Shown piece after piece: positions 1-7,248 of a DNA stretch of 64,000 nucleotides. The notes under the pieces were generated by a model, which saw only the letters and a list, made by a program, of their open reading frames with translations, was not told the DNA's origin and did no database searches. Position 1 is the first letter of the stretch, and every line of letters starts with the position of its first letter. The DNA lies in NCBI RefSeq assembly GCF_013409365.1, contig NZ_JACCBA010000001.1, forward strand, positions 2,418,001 through 2,482,000. The letters are read 5' to 3'. The translations under genes and the position numbers were made by a program. The stretch is from Actinomadura luteofluorescens. GTDB taxonomy: Bacteria > Actinomycetota > Actinomycetes > Streptosporangiales > Streptosporangiaceae.

Positions 1-1143
1 GACCACGCCGGCGGCGCCGGCGAGCTCGGACAGCACGATCGGGAGGTTGCCGGTCGCGAGCGGCGCGGACCGCCGGTACACGACGCTGCGGATCTCGGCG
101 AGCAGCGCGTGGCCGAGGCCCGCGACGCCGCCCGCGATGATGACGAGGCCGGGGTTGAAGAAGCTGACGAGCCCGGCGAGGACCTGGCCGACGTGCCGGC
201 CGCCCTCCCGGATGATCTGCACCGCGCTCGGGTCGCCGGCCGCGGCGGCCTCGCCGACGTGCTCGGCCCCCAGCTCCCCGTGGGTCTCCAGCAGGGCGGC
301 GAGCGCGGGCGAGCGGCCGGAGCGCGCGGCCGCCTCCGCGTCCCGCGCGAGCGCCGCGCCGCCGAAGAACGCCTCCAGGCATCCGGCGTTGCCGCAGGCG
401 CAGGTCGGGCCGTCGTCGTCGACCCGGATGTGGCCGATGTCCCCGGCGCTGCCGGACACGCCGCGGTAGATGGCGCCGTCCACGACGATGCCGCAGCCGA
501 TCCCGGTGCCGATCTTGACGAGCAGGAAGTCGTCCACGGACCGGGCGAGCCCGGCGTGCAGCTCGCCGAGGGCCATCAGGTTCACGTCGTTGTCGACGAG
601 CACCGGGCAGCCGAGCTCCTGGCCGATCGCGTCCCGCACCGGGAACCGGTCCCAGCCCGGCATGATCGGCGGGACGACCGGCATGCCGTCGCGGAAGCTG
701 ACCGGCCCGGGCACCCCGATGCCCGTCCCGTGCACCTGGGGGATCAGGCCCTCGTCGCGCAGCTTGCCGAGCAGGTCCAGCGCCCGCTCCAGCACCACGG
801 TCGCGCCCTGCCGGACGTCGCACCGCTCGCTCACGTGCCCGAGGACCTCCAGCTCGCCGTCGGTCACCGCCACGTCGATCGAGGTGGCCCCGATGTCGAA
901 GGCGACGAACCGCAACCGCGGCGACAGCCGGACGATCCCGGACCGCCGCCCGCCCCGCGAGGCCGCCAGCCCGGCGCCCTCCACGAGGCCGAGCTCGACG
1001 AGCCGGTCCAGTTCGACGGCCAGCTTGGACCGCGACAGCCGGACGACGTCGCCCAGCTCGGCGCGCGAGCGCGGCCCCTCGTCACGCAGCAGCCGCAGCA
1101 GGCGTGCCTGGTGCACGTTCTGCGGACGAGCCGACATGCGCAT
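1..1143 (-). CDS. ROK family transcriptional regulator / sugar kinase-like protein, 3' end cut by window
   Basis: The minus-strand frame is open from the ATG at 1143 to the window edge, giving 381 codons without a stop. Residues about 10-55 form a winged helix-turn-helix (LSRSKLAVELDRL). The ROK kinase fold follows, with the phosphate-binding segment DIGATSID (about 83-90), GTGIGVPGP (139-147), the acidic motif DNDVN (184-188) and the zinc motif CACGNAGCLE (248-257). A GAGGGGA ribosome site lies just upstream of the ATG. HTH-ROK proteins of this type (NagC/XylR) sense sugars or amino sugars and repress or activate uptake genes. The target genes are not in view. The family call is firm; the ligand is unknown. 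Only the last few residues should be missing, judging by usual family length. Confidence 0.93.
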   Translation of the reverse strand, partial: MRMSARPQNVHQARLLRLLRDEGPRSRAELGDVVRLSRSKLAVELDRLVELGLVEGAGLAASRGGRRSGIVRLSPRLRFVAFDIGATSIDVAVTDGELEVLGHVSERCDVRQGATVVLERALDLLGKLRDEGLIPQVHGTGIGVPGPVSFRDGMPVVPPIMPGWDRFPVRDAIGQELGCPVLVDNDVNLMALGELHAGLARSVDDFLLVKIGTGIGCGIVVDGAIYRGVSGSAGDIGHIRVDDDGPTCACGNAGCLEAFFGGAALARDAEAAARSGRSPALAALLETHGELGAEHVGEAAAAGDPSAVQIIREGGRHVGQVLAGLVSFFNPGLVIIAGGVAGLGHALLAEIRSVVYRRSAPLATGNLPIVLSELAGAAGVV

Positions 1144-1361
1144 CACGCCGTCCCCTCGGGATCAGGCCCCGGCATCCTGTGACGCCGGTCTCATGCCCGA
1201 GACCGTAACCCCCTTTCGCCGCCATGAGAAGACCTTTCCCCCAGAAACCTCAAACTTTCCCCACTCAGAGGACAAAGCTAGCCACAAGCAACGGCCCCGC
1301 CCAGTGCAGCGCACCGGACGGGGCCCCAAAGACCACCTAAACGCCTACCTCAGCCCCCACC

Positions 1362-1383
1362 GCAGCGAGCCGCAAGGCGAGCC
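1362..1383 (+). repeat. Partial copy of the 89-bp interspersed repeat
   Basis: Twenty-two bases here are identical to positions 48-69 of the 89-bp element whose full copy starts at 1457. It lies in the 451-bp gap between the ROK gene and the first conservon. The rest of 1144-1456 is a C-rich, A/C-biased stretch in which I see no gene. The promoter of the ROK gene should lie just upstream of 1143, but no clear -35/-10 pair stands out. Confidence 0.6.
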
Positions 1384-1456
1384 ATACACGCCCCCCGCAC
1401 CCACCACTGCGACAACCTCAACCCCCCACCGCAACCCCGCAACGACCCCAACACCC

Positions 1457-1545
1457 GCGATCGCGTCCGAAGGCAGGTTCGAGCGAAGCAAGAACCTGAT
1501 CGCGCAGCGAGCCGCAAGGCGAGCCGGAGCGATGCCAGCGATCGC
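1457..1545 (+). repeat. 89-bp interspersed structured repeat, copy 1
   Basis: The element starts and ends with GCGATCGC. Inside, positions 11-17 read CCGAAGG, a C(GAA)G mini-hairpin. Positions 18-24 and 36-42 (CAGGTTC and GAACCTG) form a 7-bp stem enclosing GCGAAGC. Positions 51-69 carry GCGAGCC twice. Copy 2 at 16809-16897 matches 87 of 89 bases in the opposite orientation. Copies 3 and 4 are at 49376 and 53032. On the minus strand it lies directly beyond the terminator-like hairpin of the first conservon. I do not recognise it as any named repeat family. Confidence 0.85.
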
Positions 1546-1547
1546 CT

Positions 1548-1596
1548 AGTTTTTCGACGATGGAGGGCCCTCCGGGCCCGAAGGAGGAGAAAAACT
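1548..1596 (-). terminator. Terminator-like hairpin after the first conservon, joined to repeat copy 1
   Basis: The arms AGTTTTTC (1548-1555) and GAAAAACT (1589-1596) are perfect complements around a GC-rich centre. The hairpin overlaps the TAA stop of the conservon GTPase gene at 1595-1597. A homologous block lies at 16759-16806, next to repeat copy 2, with its outermost base pair changed from A-T to C-G, so pairing is kept. Confidence 0.6.
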
Positions 1597-2200
1597 AATA
1601 AGCAAGCTGCCTGCCAGTGCTCATGGTTCGCATGATGTGTTCGACGAGGCTGATGAGGACGCGTTTGGCGTCTTCGCGGTCGCGGACGTCGCAGGAGATC
1701 ACGGGGATCTCCGGGGCGAGGTCGAGGGCGTCGCGGACCTGGTCGGCCGAGTGCTGACCGGCGCCGTCGAAGCGGTTGACCCCGATGATGAAGGGGACGC
1801 CTCGGCGTTCGAAGTAGTCGACCGAGGCGAAGCAGTCGGCGAGGCGGCGGGTGTCGACGAGGACGACCGCCCCGAGCGCACCCTTGGCCAGTTCGTCCCA
1901 CATGAACCAGAACCGGTCCTGGCCGGGGGTGCCGAAGACGAAGAGCACCAGGCCGTTGGGCAGGGTGATGCGCCCGAAGTCCATCGCCACGGTGGTGGTG
2001 GTCTTGGACGCGACGGCGGTGGTGTCGTCGATCCCGATGCTCTTCTCGGTCAGCGCCTCCTCGGTGCGCAGCGGGCGGATCTCGCTGACCGCGCTGACCA
2101 GGGTGGTCTTGCCGACGCCGAAGCCGCCGGCGACGAGGATCTTTACCGTCAGCGCCGAGTCGCCCTGGTGGGCGGCCGCGTCAGAGCGCACGGATTCCAT
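1595..2200 (-). CDS. cvnD: Conservon GTP-binding protein (CvnD-like), first conservon
   Basis: This is a 201-residue small GTPase of the ATP/GTP-binding family that closes actinomycete conservons. The P-loop GGFGVGKT sits at residues 25-32. The switch-II region reads FGTPGQDRFWFMW (about 89-101), where Ras has DxxG. The guanine-specificity motif is NRFD (142-145) in place of NKxD. It is the last gene of a four-gene minus-strand operon and overlaps the DUF742 gene by 20 bases. In known conservons the GTPase associates with the membrane kinase and the Roadblock protein in a GPCR-like signalling complex; its partners here are inferred from the operon. A hairpin overlaps its stop codon. Confidence 0.95.
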   Translation of the reverse strand: MESVRSDAAAHQGDSALTVKILVAGGFGVGKTTLVSAVSEIRPLRTEEALTEKSIGIDDTTAVASKTTTTVAMDFGRITLPNGLVLFVFGTPGQDRFWFMWDELAKGALGAVVLVDTRRLADCFASVDYFERRGVPFIIGVNRFDGAGQHSADQVRDALDLAPEIPVISCDVRDREDAKRVLISLVEHIMRTMSTGRQLAY

Positions 2201-2576
2201 CGATCACTTCCTTGAGTACGCGCTCGCTGGGGAACTGCGCCACCGGCGCGGGGCGCCGGACCTGTATCAGCGAGTGGTCGAGCAGGTCGCCGAGCAGGAC
2301 ACGGACGACCCCGAGGGGAAGTTCCAGATCCGACGCTATCTCGGCGACCGACAACGGGGTGCGGCAAAGCTCGAGGATCATGTCATGTTCCGGTTCCGGC
2401 GCCCATGGGGTCGCCGGAAGTGCGTGGGCGTCCTCCGCGGGCTCGGGCGGGTCGGCCGCGACGATCAGCGCGACCAGGTCGAACTCGACGCCGTCGTAGT
2501 GCGTCCGGCCCCGGGTGAGCGCGTACGGACGCACGACGGGGCCCGCCGCGTCGTCGTACCAGGCCGTGCCGCTCAT
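2181..2576 (-). CDS. cvnC: DUF742 protein (CvnC-like), first conservon
   Basis: A 131-residue protein with the family signature PYALTRGRT at about 17-25. A winged-helix segment, PLSVAEIASDLELPLGVVRV, follows near residues 74-93. The ATG at 2576 is chosen because it follows the Roadblock stop (TGA at 2580-2578) by one base; the frame continues upstream only as overlap with that gene. DUF742 proteins always accompany the Roadblock and GTPase genes of conservons and may bind DNA or act as adaptors, but their biochemical role is not established. The second conservon carries a paralogue at 6409-6789 with the same PYA(L/M)TRGRT signature. Confidence 0.93.
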   Translation of the reverse strand: MSGTAWYDDAAGPVVRPYALTRGRTHYDGVEFDLVALIVAADPPEPAEDAHALPATPWAPEPEHDMILELCRTPLSVAEIASDLELPLGVVRVLLGDLLDHSLIQVRRPAPVAQFPSERVLKEVIDGIRAL

Positions 2577-2577
2577 C

Positions 2578-3024
2578 TCACGCGCCGCCGTGCTCGGCCG
2601 CGGCGACGCGCGGGTTGGCCGACAGGTGCTGGCCGACCCGGGTGACGAGCATCGCCATCTCGTAGGCGATGATCCCGAGGTCGGCCTCGGCGTCGGCGAG
2701 GACGGCCAGGCAGGCGCCTCGTCCGGCGGCGGTGACGAAGAGGAACGACGATTCCATCTCCACGATCGTCTGCCGGACGGCTCCGCCGCCGAAGGACTCT
2801 CCGGCTCCGCGCGCGAGGCTCTGGAAGCTGGCGGCCACGGCGGACAGGTGGTCGGACTCCTCGCGGGCCAGCCCGCTGGAGGCGGCCATCCGCAGCCCGT
2901 CGCTGGACAGCACCACGGCGTTCTGCACGGGGGCGACCCGCTGGACGAGGCTGTCCAGGAGCCAGTTGAGTTCACCTCCGGCTCCGCCCGGGACCTCCGT
3001 GCCGGAGTGCTGGGGCTGTGTCAT
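2578..3024 (-). CDS. cvnB: Roadblock/LC7 domain protein (CvnB-like), first conservon
   Basis: A 148-residue protein with one Roadblock/LC7 domain, recognised by ELNWLLDSLVQRV near residue 18 followed by a segment like AVVLSSDGLRMAASSGL. These proteins dimerise and, in other systems, serve as GTPase-activating or scaffold partners of small GTPases such as the CvnD protein of the same operon. Its start overlaps the kinase stop by four bases, indicating translational coupling. It is closely similar to the Roadblock protein at 6793-7248. Confidence 0.95.
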   Translation of the reverse strand: MTQPQHSGTEVPGGAGGELNWLLDSLVQRVAPVQNAVVLSSDGLRMAASSGLAREESDHLSAVAASFQSLARGAGESFGGGAVRQTIVEMESSFLFVTAAGRGACLAVLADAEADLGIIAYEMAMLVTRVGQHLSANPRVAAAEHGGA

Positions 3025-5675
3025 GGGGCGTCGTCCTCCTGGTCGCCTTCGTTGCCCGCGGCCTCCGCGTCGGCCGCGTCCTGCCTGCCTCGCTGCCAGC
3101 CGAGTTGCATGGCCGACATCATCGAGCGCATCGACTCGGGCGAGCGGGCGGCGCCGTCGTCCGGGTCCTCGTCCGTGGGAACGGTCCCGGCCGTGTCGCG
3201 GCCGGTCCCGTCCGCGGGAGCGTCCATAGCGTCCATGGGGACGGGCGCGGCGAGCGGTACCGCCGGCTCCGGCGCGGGCGCCGCCGGGGGCGCGGCCGGT
3301 TCCGCAGCGGGCGGCGGGGCCTGGCCCTGCGCGGCGAGGTGCGCGTCCACCCGTTCCTTGAGCTGGGGAGCCAGGTGCTGCTGGCGCCTGCGTTTGGGCA
3401 GCTCACCCTCCCGCAGGGGCGGGGCGGGCTCCGGCGGCGGCTCGGCCCGGGCGGGCGCGGGCGGCGTCTCGGCCCGCCGCGGCGCCGCGGGCTCGGGCTC
3501 TTCGGCCGGGGCCGCCGGCCTGGGCGCGAGCGGGCCCGGTTCGGGCCGGTACGGCTCGGCCTCCGCGACGAGGCGGACGACCCCGGCGGACTCGCCGCGT
3601 CCGGGGGCGGCCGCCGGGCGGGCGGCGGCGGGGAGCGCCGCGGCGGGGCTCGGCAGTTTCTGCATGGGTCCGGTGGCGCGGCGCACGGCGGACGGTTCCG
3701 GTTCGGCGCTCTCCACGATGAGCGAGCTCGGGATCAGCGCGATCGCCGTCGTCCCCCCGTACGGGGACGGGCGCAGCGTGACGGTGATGTCCTGCCGCTC
3801 GGCCAGCCGGGCGACGACGAACAGCCCGAGCTGGGCGCTGTCGGACGGGTCGAACTCGGGCGGGTGGGCGAGCCGCTCGTTGGCGCGGCGCAGCGCCTCC
3901 TCGGTCATCCCGAGGCCGCGGTCCTCGACCTCGATCGCGAAGCCGCTGGCGACGGCCTGGCCGCTGACCCGCACGGGCGACTGCGGCGGCGAGAACGTGG
4001 TGGCGTTCTCCACCACCTCGGCGAGCAGGTGGATGACGTCGGCGACGGCGGAGCCGAGCAGCGAGACGCGCGGCAGCGGCTGCACCCGCACGCGCGGGTA
4101 GTCCTCGACCTCGGCGACGGCGCCGCGCACCACGTCCACCAGCGGGACGGGACGGCGCCAGCCGCGTCCGGCGGTCTTGCCGGCCAGGATGACCAGGCCT
4201 TCGGCGTGCCGGCGCATGCGCGTCGCGAGGTGGTCGAGGCGGAACAGGTCCGACAGCTCCGAGGGGTCCTCGGTGCGGCGCTCCATGGTGTCGAGCAGGC
4301 TGAGCTGGCGGTGCAGCAGCGCCTGGTTGCGGCGCGCGAGGTTGACGAACACCTCGCTGATGCCGCGGCGGGCCGCGACCTCGCCCTCGGCGGCGACGAG
4401 CACGGCCTCGCGGGCGCGGTCGAACGACTCGGCGATCTGCCGGATCTCGGTGATGCGGTAGTCGAGCTCGGGGGCGGCCTCGGGTTCGACGGGGGCGCCG
4501 GCGCGGATCTGCTCGGCCAGCAGCGGCAGCCGCGTGCGGGTGAAGTCGACGACGCCGGAGGCGAGCGTGCGGCACTCCTCCAGCAGCCGCCGCGACACCC
4601 GGACCGCGAGCAGCGCCGACAGGACGATCGCGATGAGGCCGACGCCGCCGGCGAGGCCGAGGCGGGTGAAGGCGCCGATCGCGATGTGCTGCCCGTGGTC
4701 GGCGACGTCGTCGAGGACCTTGTTCTCCAGCTGGAACAGCCGGCCGTTGGCGGTGTCGGCGAGGGACCGCCAGATGGCGGGGTCGATGACCGGCGCGTGC
4801 GGGGCGTGCGCGGCGGGCTGCCCGTTGCGGGCGCCCGCGGCGGGCTGGGCACCGGCCTCGCGGGTCTTGCGCACCGCGGTGCGGGGCGGTTCGGCGCCGC
4901 GGATGACCTGGTCCTCCAGCGTCCGCAGCTGGACGAACGGCGGCGACGCCGCGAGCCGCTCGTAGCGTCCGTGGTCGTCGTGCGGCAGGTTGGGCGCGTT
5001 GTCGGCGTACAGCATCCGCTGGGCGCCGACGAGCTGCGCGAACTCCCCGCGCTCGGCGGAGGTGATGTGCCCGGCGGCCAGGGCGCCGGTGAGCAGGGCG
5101 TCCTCGCGCGACATGAACTCGCGGGCGCGGCCGAAGGAGGCGAGCGTGCGGGCGTGCGCGGTGATGGACCCGTCCCCGGGCGTGGTCGCGTTGTAGACGG
5201 CGAAGCCCGCGTCGATGATGCCGCTGTACTCGCGCAGCACGCGCTCGCGGTCGGCGACCCGCTGGTCCACGCTCTGCCGGACGCCGCGCAGCGTGTCGAT
5301 CCGCTCCACGAACGCGTCCAGCCGCTCGACGACCAGGGGCAGGATCGAGCCCCGCAGGCCGCCGTCGCGCGCGCCCTCGCGGACCTTGTCGCTCGCCTCG
5401 TCGGTCGCCTGCCGCTGCGTCCGCATCACGCCGGCGTCCGTGCGGGCGCCGCCGAGTTCGGCCATCGTCAGCCGCCGCTCCTTCTGCAGCGCGTCGATGA
5501 GGTGCTGCGTGGGCAGCACGGTCTTCTCCTGGAAGTCGCGGCTCTGCAGCAGCTGGTTCGCGTCGCCGTAGGTGAAGCCCGTGAGGAACACCCAGAGCGA
5601 GGCGAGCGCCAGCAGCGGCACGAGGACCAGCAGGCTGATCCTCGCCCGGATGGAGGAGAAACGGGGGCCCATCAC
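3021..5675 (-). CDS. cvnA: NIT-domain sensor histidine kinase (CvnA-like), first conservon
   Basis: An 884-residue membrane kinase. A transmembrane helix at about 12-34 is followed by an extracytoplasmic nitrate/nitrite-sensing (NIT) type region to about 330 and a second helix near 335-357. A HAMP-like stretch and a DHp-like helix (LDHLATRMRRHAE, about 480-493) come next. The HATPase domain has N-box EVVENATTFSPP near 550 and a GLFVVARLA segment near 615. From about 650 the protein is Pro/Ala/Glu-rich and probably disordered, except for two short blocks: LAPQL near 767 and a RSPExxRS plus QxGWxRGR motif near the C-terminus. It heads the operon. Ligand and phosphotransfer partner are unknown; no response regulator is adjacent, as is typical of conservons. 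Confidence 0.94.
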   Translation of the reverse strand: MMGPRFSSIRARISLLVLVPLLALASLWVFLTGFTYGDANQLLQSRDFQEKTVLPTQHLIDALQKERRLTMAELGGARTDAGVMRTQRQATDEASDKVREGARDGGLRGSILPLVVERLDAFVERIDTLRGVRQSVDQRVADRERVLREYSGIIDAGFAVYNATTPGDGSITAHARTLASFGRAREFMSREDALLTGALAAGHITSAERGEFAQLVGAQRMLYADNAPNLPHDDHGRYERLAASPPFVQLRTLEDQVIRGAEPPRTAVRKTREAGAQPAAGARNGQPAAHAPHAPVIDPAIWRSLADTANGRLFQLENKVLDDVADHGQHIAIGAFTRLGLAGGVGLIAIVLSALLAVRVSRRLLEECRTLASGVVDFTRTRLPLLAEQIRAGAPVEPEAAPELDYRITEIRQIAESFDRAREAVLVAAEGEVAARRGISEVFVNLARRNQALLHRQLSLLDTMERRTEDPSELSDLFRLDHLATRMRRHAEGLVILAGKTAGRGWRRPVPLVDVVRGAVAEVEDYPRVRVQPLPRVSLLGSAVADVIHLLAEVVENATTFSPPQSPVRVSGQAVASGFAIEVEDRGLGMTEEALRRANERLAHPPEFDPSDSAQLGLFVVARLAERQDITVTLRPSPYGGTTAIALIPSSLIVESAEPEPSAVRRATGPMQKLPSPAAALPAAARPAAAPGRGESAGVVRLVAEAEPYRPEPGPLAPRPAAPAEEPEPAAPRRAETPPAPARAEPPPEPAPPLREGELPKRRRQQHLAPQLKERVDAHLAAQGQAPPPAAEPAAPPAAPAPEPAVPLAAPVPMDAMDAPADGTGRDTAGTVPTDEDPDDGAARSPESMRSMMSAMQLGWQRGRQDAADAEAAGNEGDQEDDAP

Positions 5676-5777
5676 GGCTGGCGGACCCTGCTCACGTGTG
5701 TCGCGGTCGGCATTGGGGGGCGGGACATGCGGGGGAAACCTCCCGATGCGTGGAGTACGGGGGTGTGCGGGAGCCTA

Positions 5778-6428
5778 CTACGTCGCGGGTTCACGATGAT
5801 CGGCCTTCCGGCCGCCGGGTGCCTCGTCCTCGTCGTCCGGCCAGCTCAGCACGTGCTCCATCAGCGTGACGAGGACCTCCTTGGACGACTCGCGGCGGCG
5901 CGCGTCGCACAGCACCACCGGGACGCCGGGGTCCAGGTCGAGCGCGATGGCGATGTCGCTCGGCCGGTGCGTCCGCTCGCCGTCGAAGCAGTTCACGGCC
6001 ACGACGAACGGGACGCCGCGGCGCTCGAAGTAGTCGATCGCGGGGAAGCTGCCGGTCAGCCGGCGCGTGTCGGCGAGCACGACCGCGCCGATCGCGCCCG
6101 CCGCCAGCTCGTCCCACATGAACCAGAACCGCTCCTGGCCGGGGGTGCCGAACAGGTAGAGCAGCAGCTGGTCCGACAGCGTGATCCGGCCGAAGTCCAT
6201 GGCGACGGTCGTGGTCGCCTTCGCGTCGACGCCGGACACGTCGTCGACCCCGGTGCCGCGGTCGCTGAGGGGTTCCTCGGTGTGCAGCGGCCGGATCTCG
6301 CTGACCGAGCCGACCAGGGTGGTCTTGCCCGCGCCGAACCCGCCCGCGATGAGGATCTTGGTGGTGACGAGCGGCCGGGCCGCGAGGCCCGGCCGCGCGG
6401 GCGGCCGGTCAGAGCGCGCGGAGTCCAT
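5778..6428 (-). CDS. cvnD: Conservon GTP-binding protein (CvnD-like), second conservon
   Basis: A 216-residue small GTPase paralogous to the protein at 1595-2200. The P-loop is GGFGAGKT (about 29-36), switch II reads FGTPGQERFWFMW, and the G4 motif is NCFD instead of NKxD. Relative to the first copy it has a longer C-terminal tail rich in Asp/Glu and Gly/Arg. It closes the second conservon and overlaps the DUF742 gene by 20 bases, exactly as in the first conservon. The 102 bases between it and the first conservon kinase start must carry any promoter for the downstream operon; no clear promoter stands out there. Confidence 0.94.
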   Translation of the reverse strand: MDSARSDRPPARPGLAARPLVTTKILIAGGFGAGKTTLVGSVSEIRPLHTEEPLSDRGTGVDDVSGVDAKATTTVAMDFGRITLSDQLLLYLFGTPGQERFWFMWDELAAGAIGAVVLADTRRLTGSFPAIDYFERRGVPFVVAVNCFDGERTHRPSDIAIALDLDPGVPVVLCDARRRESSKEVLVTLMEHVLSWPDDEDEAPGGRKADHREPAT

Positions 6429-6789
6429 TGAGCACCTCCCTCAGCACCCCGGTCGGGGGCCGCCGGCCCTCGGCCGGGCGCGCCTCGTCCACCACCGCGA
6501 CCAGGCCCTTGTCCCGCAGGTCGCCGAGCAGCACCCGCACGACGCCGATGGGCAGGCCGAGGTCGGCCGCGAGGTCGACCACCGTGACCGGCCGCGCGCA
6601 GCCCCGCAGCACCCGCGCGTGGTCGGGGCTGTAGCGCAGCCGGTCGCCCGGCGGGACGCCGGTGGCCGCGACCACCGCGATCAGCTCGAAGCCCGCGCCC
6701 TCGGGACGGGTCCGTCCCCGGGTCATCGCGTAGGGGCGTACGAGCGGCCCGGCCTCGCGGTCCAGCCAGCGCTCTCCCGGCGGGGTCAT
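6409..6789 (-). CDS. cvnC: DUF742 protein (CvnC-like), second conservon
   Basis: A 126-residue DUF742 protein with the signature PYAMTRGRT near residues 19-27 and the winged-helix segment DLAADLGLPIGVVRVLLGDL in the second half. It lies three bases after the Roadblock gene stop. Its paralogue at 2181-2576 shares the C-terminal VLxExxxGxRAL ending. The function within the conservon complex is not established. Confidence 0.92.
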   Translation of the reverse strand: MTPPGERWLDREAGPLVRPYAMTRGRTRPEGAGFELIAVVAATGVPPGDRLRYSPDHARVLRGCARPVTVVDLAADLGLPIGVVRVLLGDLRDKGLVAVVDEARPAEGRRPPTGVLREVLNGLRAL

Positions 6790-6792
6790 CGG

Positions 6793-7248
6793 TCAGAAGC
6801 CCCGCGGCGCGGACCCCCCGGCGCCTCCGAACCCCTGACCGCCCGTGTCCGTCCCGAACCTCGGGCTCGCCTGCAGGTGCTGGCCGACGCGCTTGACCAG
6901 CACCGCCATCTCGTAGGCGACCAGTCCGGCGTCGGCCTCCGCCTCCGCGAGCACGGCCAGGCAGGTGCCGTCGCCGGCCGCCGTGACGAACAGCAGCAGC
7001 GCGTCCATCTCGATGATGGTCTGCCGGACGTTGCCGCCCGCGAAGTGCCGGCCGGCGCCGCGGGCGAGGCTCTGCACGCCGGACGCCAGCGCCGACAGGT
7101 GCTCGGCGTCCTCCCGGGCGAGCTCGTTGGAGGCGGCGACGGCGAGCCCGTCACGCGACAGGATCACCGCCTGCCGCACCGTCGTGACCCGCTGGGCGAA
7201 GTCGTTGAGCAGCCAGTTCAGCTCACCGGTCACGGTGTTGTGCATCAT
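6793..7248 (-). CDS. cvnB: Roadblock/LC7 domain protein (CvnB-like), second conservon
   Basis: A 151-residue Roadblock/LC7 protein. ELNWLLNDFAQRV lies near residue 8, followed by AVILSRDGLAVAASNELA, the same fold landmarks as in the first conservon. The C-terminal 25 residues are Gly/Ser-rich and differ between the two copies. It overlaps the kinase stop by four bases, so it is probably translationally coupled to the kinase. The family role as GTPase partner is known; the specific pairing with the GTPase at 5778-6428 is inferred from the operon. Confidence 0.94.
   Translation of the reverse strand: MMHNTVTGELNWLLNDFAQRVTTVRQAVILSRDGLAVAASNELAREDAEHLSALASGVQSLARGAGRHFAGGNVRQTIIEMDALLLFVTAAGDGTCLAVLAEAEADAGLVAYEMAVLVKRVGQHLQASPRFGTDTGGQGFGGAGGSAPRGF

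Noticed and set aside
3018..6431. Long plus-strand frame over the first conservon kinase and second GTPase
   Set aside because: It lies antisense to two well-supported genes and has a low-complexity translation.
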